Source of the DNA: Onstottus_A sp049273835 | Lineage (GTDB): Bacteria > Acidobacteriota > Blastocatellia > UBA7656 | DNA length: 14,620 bases | Direction of reading: 5' to 3' | Assembly (NCBI GenBank): GCA_049273835.1 | Contig: JBASRM010000727.1 | Coordinates: 1 to 14,620 of the forward strand | Shown here: one piece after another, positions 1 to 5,445 of the stretch | Layout: the number at the start of each line of letters is the position of its first letter | Position numbering within the stretch: position 1 is the stretch's first letter | Notes under the pieces: model-generated | The model's input: the letters and a program-made list of their open reading frames with translations, nothing else | Databases searched by the model: none | What the model was told of the DNA's origin: nothing | Made by a program: the position numbers and the translations under genes

Positions 1-187
1 TCTCGAAGTAGTCTTCATATCCCCGGTTGGTTTGTTCAAGCAGTATGTTTGCGAATGCCGAATAGGTTTTTGTCACGATCCTTTTGCCGAAGACCGCATC
101 GATATGGGCCTTGAGTACCGCAGTTTGAATCGAAGGCAATTCCGGGTTCGCCCAGGGCATCGATATCAGGTGCAATCTGGCCTGCAT
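1..187 (-). CDS. RiPP maturation radical SAM protein, N-terminal part (cut by window edge)
   Basis: The visible 62 codons start at an ATG at 187, preceded by a strong GGGAGGAG ribosome binding site 5 bases upstream, and run off the left edge without a stop. Residues 5-24 (LHLISMPWANPELPSIQTAV) followed by LKAHI match the opening strand of the B12-binding-like domain of RiPP maturation radical SAM proteins (the rSAM_ocin_1 type), where a 'SMPW...PSIQ..LLKA' N-terminus is typical. The stretch ending NRGYEDYFE also fits that family. Members modify ribosomally made peptides in the cytoplasm with a 4Fe-4S cluster and SAM, some as C-methyltransferases. The CxxxCxxC radical SAM motif would lie beyond the edge and is not seen, so the family call rests only on the N-terminus. 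A 64-codon open frame on the same strand (36-230) is out of frame with this ribosome binding site and is not the gene. Confidence 0.72.
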   Translation of the reverse strand, partial: MQARLHLISMPWANPELPSIQTAVLKAHIDAVFGKRIVTKTYSAFANILLEQTNRGYEDYFE

Positions 188-586
188 ATGATCTCCTCCC
201 GTAAGCGGAACCATAGTGTGAAGCGATCACACCGTGGTGCTCAGTTGGTGGGTAAGAACAATCTGGTTCCGGTCATGCCCTGCGAGTGGCCGGGAAGCGG
301 CCTGAAATCAGCCCGCTTTAGACGCTCCACTCCGCATGCTTTCTAGACGAGCCGGGCTTTTCAGAAGTTTGGCATTCGCAGCCGCGACCAGTCTCTGATT
401 CACTTTGATTGCCGCTTGCGTATGTTGCCCACGAGGCCCCGGGGTGACAAGTCGATAAAACTGCGCGCCAAAGCGGCGCGCCCATACTACGCCGGTTAAA
501 GTTGGCGAGCAAGTTGACAATGCGGTTTAAGCTACTTCTCTAAAACAACGGAATATTGTCCTTTTGGGAACCCGGCAACGCGCGGA
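188..586. other. Intergenic region, no convincing gene
   Basis: This 400-base gap separates the DUF2277 stop from the radical SAM start. Both strands were read for a RiPP precursor gene and none has a good ribosome binding site, a leader-like sequence and a Cys/Gly-rich core. Two overlapping minus-strand frames near 308-520 run through a GC hairpin and look like noise. A dyad at 296-317 (AGCGG-C-CTGA-AA-TCAG-C-CCGCT, one mismatch) lies about 110 bases before the radical SAM start and could be an operator; that is speculative. Confidence 0.5.
454..481 (-). terminator. Possible intrinsic terminator after the DUF2277 gene
   Basis: On the minus strand a 7-bp perfect GC stem (GCGCGCC and GGCGCGC, loop GCTTT) is followed by AGTTTTATC. 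The T run is short (four), so the terminator is plausible but not strong. It lies about 105 bases downstream of the DUF2277 stop and upstream of the radical SAM gene, and would separate the two transcripts. Confidence 0.45.
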
Positions 587-877
587 CTACGTGGCGGCAT
601 TCTGATCGGACGAACCGTATCGCGCTGCCGCCTTGGCGCGAGCCTTTTTAGCTTCGACTTCGCGATCGCGAGGCGGAGCGTTGGTCACCAGAGAATCGAG
701 CAGCTCGTGTGCTGCTTTGGCGACTTGCTCCACAGCGCGATTGAAAGCGAGTTCATTCGCCTTCGAGGGTTTTGAGAAGCCGCTCAGCTTCCGGACGAAT
801 TGGAGGGAAGAGGCTCGGATCTCTTCGCCGGTAGCAGGCGGTTTGAAATTGTGAAGTGTTTTGATGTTTCGACACAT
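587..877 (-). CDS. DUF2277 family protein
   Basis: This encodes 96 residues, the usual length for the family. The N-terminus MCRNIKTLHNFKPPATGEEI and the downstream RASSLQFVRKLSGFSKPS, LLDSLVTNAPPRDREVEA and KARAKAAARYG segments match the highly conserved DUF2277 pattern. DUF2277 proteins are small, cytosolic and mostly helical, and no biochemical role is established. The conserved MCRNIK start with Cys2 and the APPRDREVEA stretch are intact, so the gene is probably functional. The start ATG at 877 has a weak GGAT-type ribosome binding site about 10 bases upstream. It lies downstream of the VOC gene with 165 bases between, so it need not be co-transcribed. Confidence 0.93.
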   Translation of the reverse strand: MCRNIKTLHNFKPPATGEEIRASSLQFVRKLSGFSKPSKANELAFNRAVEQVAKAAHELLDSLVTNAPPRDREVEAKKARAKAAARYGSSDQNAAT

Positions 878-1042
878 AGGGAATTATCCATTCAACCGAG
901 CACCAGCAGCAGCCTACGTAGGGAATCATTCGTTTTACCCCAGGTCTGCGCGGCCTAGCTCGCGGGTACACGCTGGCGTTCTTCAATCTCGGCGTTACAA
1001 AACGGTTCGCCATCAGGGCAAATCCAGTTAAAGTCGGCTTCT

Positions 1043-1447
1043 TCAGCCCATCGACTCACCGAAGCCCAAGACATGTCCGTCACAATCGCGAATCGCAAAC
1101 TCCTTCATCTGATATGACCCTTGAACAATAGGACCGTAGACGATGTCGGCGCCCTTCGATTTAAGCTCGGCGTGCAGCCCTTCCACGCCGCTGACCCAGA
1201 AGAACGCTTCCCAAGTTCCCCCCTGCTTTTCAACCGGAACTATCAGATCAGGATCCGTCACCCTCCGCAGCATGATCGCAAGGTCGTCGCGGCTGCAGAT
1301 GGCGAACTGGAGCGGTGTTCCCGCTGAGTATTCACATCGAAAGCCTAACGTCTGCTCATAGAACGCCACTGACCGCTCCACGTTTGAGACCGGAAAGTAC
1401 GGCGCGCTGCGGAGCAGTTTTATCATTTGAGTTTGAGCTGAAGACAT
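1043..1447 (-). CDS. VOC family (glyoxalase/bleomycin-resistance-like) protein
   Basis: This encodes 134 residues from the ATG at 1447, chosen because GGAGG sits 5 bases upstream. An in-frame GTG at 1453 directly abuts that site and is less likely. The sequence shows the paired beta-alpha-beta-beta-beta modules of the vicinal oxygen chelate fold: an opening APYFPVSNVERSVAFYEQTL and the closing FAIRDCDGHVLGFGES, which is characteristic of bleomycin-resistance-type members. The first strand carries no His where glyoxalase I has a metal ligand, so a ligand-binding or sequestration role, or a different dioxygenase or isomerase activity, is as likely as lyase activity. The substrate cannot be told from sequence. 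It is cytosolic, with no signal peptide. Confidence 0.88.
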   Translation of the reverse strand: MSSAQTQMIKLLRSAPYFPVSNVERSVAFYEQTLGFRCEYSAGTPLQFAICSRDDLAIMLRRVTDPDLIVPVEKQGGTWEAFFWVSGVEGLHAELKSKGADIVYGPIVQGSYQMKEFAIRDCDGHVLGFGESMG

Positions 1448-1534
1448 ACACACCTCCTACTACTATCGATAGCCACTAGTGTTTTTTGACACGCTGGGAC
1501 AGCGGTCTGCCGCCTCTGTAATCGTTGACACTCG

Positions 1535-1564
1535 AAAATATTCCGGGCATTTTCCCCACTGCAA
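1535..1564 (-). promoter_or_regulatory. Candidate sigma-70-type promoter for the VOC gene
   Basis: On the minus strand TTGCAG (1564-1559) is followed after 18 bases by TATTTT (1540-1535), about 90 bases upstream of the VOC start codon. This is pattern matching only; the spacing is acceptable and the -35 is imperfect. Confidence 0.3.
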
Positions 1565-1588
1565 CGAGGTGTCGCCCATCGCTTACCG

Positions 1589-2350
1589 TTACTTGCTCCC
1601 CCATTCGCCGTGCAAGAATTTCAAAGCCGTCTCAACGAATTGCCCGGTCATGTCGCCGAAGATAGGGCCATGCCCGCCGTTCGGGACAATCCAAAGGTAC
1701 GACCGAGGGATCGCAGCGTACATTTCCGTAGCCAGGCTGACGGGATACAACGGGTCCCGGTCACCATGCACAATCAAGGTGCGGGCCGTAATGGTAGACA
1801 GGTAAGGAGGCGTGAAGTTCATATCATCGTAGCTGTCCTTCAATTCATTCGGCAGCCTCCATAACGCCCGAATCTGTTCATCCCCGTGTTTGTGCCATTC
1901 CCTCATATGCCGCCACTCCGCTTCGGTTCGATTCTCAGAAGTTGTCTCGCGCATTATGGCCCTTGCTTGCTCGGGAAAGTACGGCGTCGCACTAATCAGA
2001 ACCATCGCTTCGACGCGAGCCGGCTGACCGGTCGCCATATGAAGAAGGGTCTTTGCCCCCATGCTCATGCCGATCGATTTGAATCGTTCGATACCCAAAC
2101 GGTCCAGCAGAGCCAAAACGTCGAGAGCAGATTGCCGAAACGTGAACTTCATCGAGGGATTGGTGCTCCTCCCATGACCTCGCAGGTCTGGTATCACCAG
2201 CCTGTATCCCGGTGGGGGCACACTGAAGATCAATTCCCAATTAGCGCCTATGCCACCTCCTCCATGCAACAGAACCAGCGGCTCGCCATCTCCGCGAGTT
2301 TCGTAGTACATCTCGATGTCGTTCAGGGACTCAGTTTGTCCAAGAGTCAT
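1589..2350 (-). CDS. Alpha/beta hydrolase
   Basis: This encodes 253 residues from the ATG at 2350, which has AGAGAG 8 bases upstream. An in-frame GTG at 2371 has a poorer site. It is a complete alpha/beta hydrolase: oxyanion-hole motif LLHGGGG (about residues 27-33), DLRGHGRS (55-62), nucleophile elbow G-M-S96-M-G, acid in HGDRDP (Asp199 probable), and His227 in NGGHGP. The region between residues 120 and 180 forms a short cap with Trp and His residues. It has no signal peptide, so it is cytosolic. Members include esterases, C-C bond hydrolases, epoxide hydrolases and haloperoxidase-like proteins; the sequence does not choose between them. It stands alone, with about 140 bases to the VOC gene downstream and a long non-coding region upstream. 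Confidence 0.93.
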   Translation of the reverse strand: MTLGQTESLNDIEMYYETRGDGEPLVLLHGGGGIGANWELIFSVPPPGYRLVIPDLRGHGRSTNPSMKFTFRQSALDVLALLDRLGIERFKSIGMSMGAKTLLHMATGQPARVEAMVLISATPYFPEQARAIMRETTSENRTEAEWRHMREWHKHGDEQIRALWRLPNELKDSYDDMNFTPPYLSTITARTLIVHGDRDPLYPVSLATEMYAAIPRSYLWIVPNGGHGPIFGDMTGQFVETALKFLHGEWGSK

Positions 2351-2371
2351 GGCAGTACTCTCTAAAATCAC

Positions 2372-2610
2372 GGTTGAGCGCTCTTACGTTGCTGGGGCAC
2401 GTTTCTGCGCGATGTTTCGAACGGCCCAACTCGACTTTATTCGAGATGTTCTATCGTATTATCTCGGCGGTTTTTTGCCTAGCCTCAGATCGAAGATGCA
2501 GCTTCAAGTTTCCAGATGGAGCTCACAAATGCTGGTCCGGTTACCCTCGCAGTATTCGAAGACACTTGCGGTAACCTCATACAAATCTATCAGGAGTGAT
2601 CAGAGTCACA
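2372..2610. other. Intergenic region left of the heptamer repeat, with a CRP-like dyad
   Basis: No gene is supported here. Near its right end, at 2595-2610, is A-GTGA-TCAGAG-TCAC-A, which matches the CRP/FNR-family consensus TGTGA-N6-TCACA at nine of ten positions. It lies about 250 bases upstream of the hydrolase start and abuts the repeat region, so its role is uncertain. Confidence 0.35.
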
Positions 2611-2800
2611 GTTCAAAGGGTTCAGGGTTCCGCGTTCTGAGTTCTGAGTTCAACGTTCTGAGTTCAAGCTTTAGCTTGCGCGTTGTCAAATCAGAAACTG
2701 GCAAGCTAAAGCTTGAACTCAGAACGTTGAACTCTGAACGCGGAACCCTGAACGTTGAACCCTGAACGTTGAACTCTGAACGCGGAACTCTGAACGCGGC
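2611..2800. repeat. Heptamer (7-base) tandem repeat array in two opposite orientations
   Basis: The left part (about 2611-2665) reads as GTTC followed by three variable bases every 7 bases. The right part (about 2715-2798) reads as three variable bases followed by GAAC every 7 bases, with the triplets mostly GTT, TCT, CCT and GCG. The two parts are reverse complements. Such arrays translate into low-complexity peptides (rich in LNSE/LSSEF) and create false open frames. The 7-base unit is not a multiple of 3, which argues against coding. Confidence 0.85.
2620..2753. repeat. Long inverted repeat (53-bp arms, 21-base loop)
   Basis: Left arm 2620-2679 and right arm 2701-2753 are reverse complements over 53 positions. 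There is one mismatch, and the left arm has one extra 7-base unit (TGAGTTC). Arms begin GTTCAGGGTTCCGCGTTC and end CAAGCTTTAGCTTGC next to the loop. The one-unit length difference is what replication slippage in a heptamer array would produce. It could form a long hairpin or cruciform. There is no T run, so it is not a classical terminator. Confidence 0.9.
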
Positions 2801-2817
2801 TCTGTTGCTGGGATGGA

Positions 2818-2976
2818 TTAGAAAAGCGAGCCCTGACGAGGCTTATCGTCGAAGACCGATCGACCGCCGAGCGACGAAGAGATCTTGTTTTCGTGGGGCT
2901 TGGTCATCCGCCCCGCGAGCCATGCCGGTACGCGGCCGCCGTGAAGAGGAAGATCTGCGACTCCCGACCGTTTCAT
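2818..2976 (-). pseudogene. DUF763 gene remnant (N-terminal fragment)
   Basis: An ATG at 2976, 11 bases after the M20 stop, opens a 52-codon frame. It begins MKRSGVADLPLHGGRVPAWL, then AGRMTK. This is the strongly conserved N-terminus of DUF763 proteins, which are normally several hundred residues long. After about residue 26 the match stops, and an unrelated tail (NKISSSLGGRSVFDDKPRQG and a few more residues) runs to a TAA at 2818, just before the heptamer repeat. The best reading is a gene whose remaining body was deleted, leaving the head joined to intergenic DNA. The ribosome binding site is weak. DUF763 is of unknown function. Confidence 0.65.
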
Positions 2977-2986
2977 AGTGTGACTT

Positions 2987-4510
2987 TTAACTCGTGATCG
3001 CCAACTCGTGGAGATACTCGACGAACGAGTAGGCTGCGCCGTCCATGCCCCGTACCTTCGGGTTCGCCGATTCGACGATGTAGTACTCGTCAGGCGCGTG
3101 TGCGCCGCCCCCGTGTCCAAGACCAAAGTGGCCAGCGGGCAGACGCAACGGGTCCCCGGTGAACACGTAGCCCGGCCACGAGCCCGCCAGACGCGGCCAC
3201 ATTATCGGCTCGATACCGGATCGCCTGTAAACCGCGGCCTGCGCGCGGATCAATGCGGCATCCGCGGGCGTGCTTGTGGGATCGTAGCCGCCGGTCATGT
3301 TTACTTCGATGTCTCCGAAACCGCGCTTCGCAAGATGTGATTTAAGCAACGCGAGCGACTCTGACGCCGTCATGTCCGGTACCAGCCGCAGGTCGAGTTT
3401 CGCAACCGCTTTGTGAGGAAGAATGGTCTTTCCACCCGGACCTGTATAGCCGCCGACGAGTCCCTCGATGTTCACCGTCGGGCGCGACGCCAGACGCTCC
3501 AGCGCTTCACGCCAGCTCACGTCGCGGGCCCAGTGTTCGACGCCGAGTCCCTTTTTGGTGACGTCCTCTTTGATTTTGAGTGATGCCTCGGCGATCATCG
3601 CCTTCTCGGCATTTGAGAGCGGGCGCACCTTGTCGGCGAAGCCATCGATCGCAGGCTCGTTCCCATCTGCTGTAACCAATGTCGCAAGCGCTTGAACCAG
3701 GTGCCACGCCGGGCTGTCCAGATACGCCTTGGTGCTCGAATGGACGTCTTTGCGAGGCCCGCGACCCCAACGCTCGCCACTCGCGATCAGTTCGAGTTCA
3801 ATGATCCCCTTGGCGCCGAGGTTGATGCTCACCCCGCCGTCGGGCGCCTGCGAAGCAAAAGGCATGAAGACGCCGGTGCACCTCTTGAGGGCGGCCAGGA
3901 GCTCCGCCTTGCGAACGATCTGTTGAAAGTGCGGCGAGCCAATCTCTTCCTCGCCTTCGGCTACCAGGACCAGGTTCACGGGGAGCTTCCGCCCCGCCGC
4001 TCGTATGGCGTGAAGCGCGGCCAGGAAGGAAGCCTGAGGGCCTTTTTGATTTACGGCCCCGCGGCCCATCAGCACTTTTCCGACTCCGGGTCTGTCGACG
4101 ATGGCTGCGGCCCACGGTGGCGAGGACCACTCAGCCGGGTCCGCCTGCTTGACGTCGTACATCAGATAGACGCCAAGCGTGCGCGGGGCGCCGGCGTCGA
4201 GCGTGGCGAAGACACCGGGATGGCCATCGCTGGGCACCTTGATGACCTGCGCGAAGCCCGCGTCGCGCAACAACCGCATCATCAAATCACAACCCTCGTT
4301 GACGCCGCGGTTTTCGGCGGCTATTGATGGCTGGCGGATCCACTCCTGCAATCGCTGCACTGCCTCGTCGTGGTGCTTCTCGATCTGCGTACGAATCCCG
4401 TCGAGCTCGCGCGCATTTGCGCGGGCCGATCGCGGCCATGCGAACACGGTAGCCCCGGCCACCGCGCCCTCGAGGAAGGTTCGTCGATCCATCAATGTAG
4501 GTCGTGTCAT
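2987..4510 (-). CDS. Exported M20/M25/M40-family metallohydrolase-like protein
   Basis: This encodes 507 residues from the ATG at 4510 (AAAGGAA ribosome binding site 4 bases upstream); an upstream in-frame start would bury the export signal. Residues 8-31 (DRRTFLEGAVAGATVFAW, then PRSARA) are a Tat signal with twin arginines 9-10, so the folded enzyme probably acts outside the cytoplasm. The body matches M20 peptidases and dipeptidases: MYDV...EWSSPPW (117-133), GRGAVNQKG (149-157), EGEEEIGS (185-192), a dimerisation lid in the middle, and GHGGGAHAPDEY near the C-terminus. Several ligands differ from the classical set: Met117 replaces the His of HYD, Asn154 replaces the bridging Asp of GRGxxDxKG, and no Asp is seen at the usual position after the EGEEE block. 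Asp119, Glu188-Glu189 and His471 remain. Peptidase, carboxypeptidase or amidase activity is possible; inactivity or an altered metal site is also possible. Confidence 0.9.
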   Translation of the reverse strand: MTRPTLMDRRTFLEGAVAGATVFAWPRSARANARELDGIRTQIEKHHDEAVQRLQEWIRQPSIAAENRGVNEGCDLMMRLLRDAGFAQVIKVPSDGHPGVFATLDAGAPRTLGVYLMYDVKQADPAEWSSPPWAAAIVDRPGVGKVLMGRGAVNQKGPQASFLAALHAIRAAGRKLPVNLVLVAEGEEEIGSPHFQQIVRKAELLAALKRCTGVFMPFASQAPDGGVSINLGAKGIIELELIASGERWGRGPRKDVHSSTKAYLDSPAWHLVQALATLVTADGNEPAIDGFADKVRPLSNAEKAMIAEASLKIKEDVTKKGLGVEHWARDVSWREALERLASRPTVNIEGLVGGYTGPGGKTILPHKAVAKLDLRLVPDMTASESLALLKSHLAKRGFGDIEVNMTGGYDPTSTPADAALIRAQAAVYRRSGIEPIMWPRLAGSWPGYVFTGDPLRLPAGHFGLGHGGGAHAPDEYYIVESANPKVRGMDGAAYSFVEYLHELAITS

Positions 4511-4574
4511 AGAGTTCCTTTCTTGGTGAGCAATTCGTGCGCACAATGAGAGAACGCTTCGGGTCCGAGATGAC

Positions 4575-4603
4575 AAGGTATTATCTGAGGCCGCCAACGT
4601 CAA
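4575..4603 (-). promoter_or_regulatory. Candidate promoter for the M20-like gene
   Basis: On the minus strand TTGACG (4603-4598), 17 bases, then TACCTT (4580-4575). The predicted transcription start is near 4568, giving a leader of about 58 bases before the ATG at 4510. The -35 and spacing are good and the -10 is moderate. Confidence 0.4.
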
Positions 4604-4651
4604 CATGCCGTTGAGGTGCGCGTTCGATTTCGCGCACACACGCGCCAGCGG

Positions 4652-4865
4652 CTGTCAAAACTCGGAATCCCACCCACGGAAAGGGGTGGATCGTTCAGGT
4701 TCGGCCTACAGCGGCGCGACCCGCGCTTTTTGTTCTCTCTCCCCTCGCGTCGCGAGTGGAGAGAAGCAAAACAAAAACAACGGGAAATGCCGGGTGCGCC
4801 TCTATGTCGGCCGGGCCTGAACGATCCACCCACTGCCGTGGGTGGGATTCAGAGTTTAGACAGAG
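4652..4865. repeat. Long palindromic REPIN/MITE-like element
   Basis: The outer arms (about 4652-4716 and 4795-4865) are imperfect reverse complements over some 65-70 bases. They share GAATCCCACCCACGG and GTGGATCGTTCAGG in mirrored order. Each arm also holds its own small hairpin; the right one is perfect (CCACCCAC-TGCC-GTGGGTGG, 4826-4845) and the left is decayed. The centre (about 4730-4772) folds back on itself around CTCGCG/CGCGAG. Two mirrored hairpins around a foldable core is the layout of REPINs, which are moved by RAYT transposases, or of a short MITE. There is no transposase in the window. Open frames across it on both strands are by-products of the symmetry. Confidence 0.8.
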
Positions 4866-4911
4866 TCTCTGGTGCCTGTGAGTATGCGCACTCCAAAGTA
4901 TGTCGCGCACG

Positions 4912-5445
4912 CTACGGTTGATGGCTCCCGAGTAATTTATCAACCCGCTCGTTTCCAGTTGGATACTCAGCTTCATCAATGTTTGCGCCCGCGGCCACCA
5001 GAGCTTCGATGATCGCAATGTGGTCGAACCGCGGTTCGTTGAGGGCCGACCACACCGTGCAACCCAAAACGGTTCCGTCGTACATATTCCTCTGTTCGAG
5101 CGGGGCCTTTCGGTCGATGAGCAGCTTAACCGTGTCCAGGTTTCCGCGGTTCGCAGCCCAGTGAAAGGCCGACAACCCGGTGCCGATTCCAGCAGCCGGA
5201 TCGACACCTTCGTTGAGTAGGAATTCCGCAACGTTTGTTCGACCAAGAAAACAAGCACAGGTGAGCGCCTCTGCCAGTGCGTTCGGCTCGTCCTCGAAAT
5301 TCCCTTTCTCGTACCAATCGACTATCCGACACCTGTTGCCCTCAATAGACGGGTCCTCGTGGAACAACGGTTCTAGATCCGAAAAATCGCCCCGCTCAAG
5401 CCCTCGCAGGGCGTCGGGCCATACGGGATCATTAAGCGCTTTCAT
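4912..5445 (-). CDS. Ankyrin-repeat protein, 177 residues
   Basis: This encodes a cytosolic protein without a signal peptide. It contains about three ankyrin repeats: residues 56-85 (ALTCACFLGRTNVAEFLLNE), 90-120 (LSAFHWAANRGNLDTVKLLI) and 124-160 (IAIIEALVAAGANIDEAEYP), the last two close to the 33-residue consensus. The first 50 residues (LERGDFSDLEPLFHEDPS) resemble a degenerate helical repeat. Its ATG overlaps the stop of the upstream 605-residue ankyrin gene (ATGA, 5442-5445), with AGGAGAGG 9 bases before the start, so the two are translationally coupled. Ankyrin repeats bind other proteins, and the partner is not evident. It could be a split-off tail or a partner of the longer protein. 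Confidence 0.9.
   Translation of the reverse strand: MKALNDPVWPDALRGLERGDFSDLEPLFHEDPSIEGNRCRIVDWYEKGNFEDEPNALAEALTCACFLGRTNVAEFLLNEGVDPAAGIGTGLSAFHWAANRGNLDTVKLLIDRKAPLEQRNMYDGTVLGCTVWSALNEPRFDHIAIIEALVAAGANIDEAEYPTGNERVDKLLGSHQP

Noticed and set aside
308..520. Two overlapping minus-strand frames of 64-70 codons as possible RiPP precursors
   Set aside because: Both run through a GC-rich terminator-like hairpin, have non-ATG or poorly supported starts, and lack a recognisable leader or core.
2316..2765. Plus-strand open frame of 149 codons
   Set aside because: Its C-terminal half is a translation of the heptamer repeat and its N-terminal half is antisense to the hydrolase start; there is no ribosome binding site.
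2611..2800. CRISPR array
   Set aside because: The 7-base units with no spacers, and the mirrored orientation, do not fit a repeat-spacer structure; there are no cas genes.
3692..4327. Plus-strand frame of 211 codons inside the M20 gene
   Set aside because: It is antisense to a gene with clear domain motifs and is an effect of high GC third positions.
4605..4921. Several overlapping frames on both strands across the palindrome
   Set aside because: They give mirror-related peptides caused by the inverted repeat and have no independent coding evidence.
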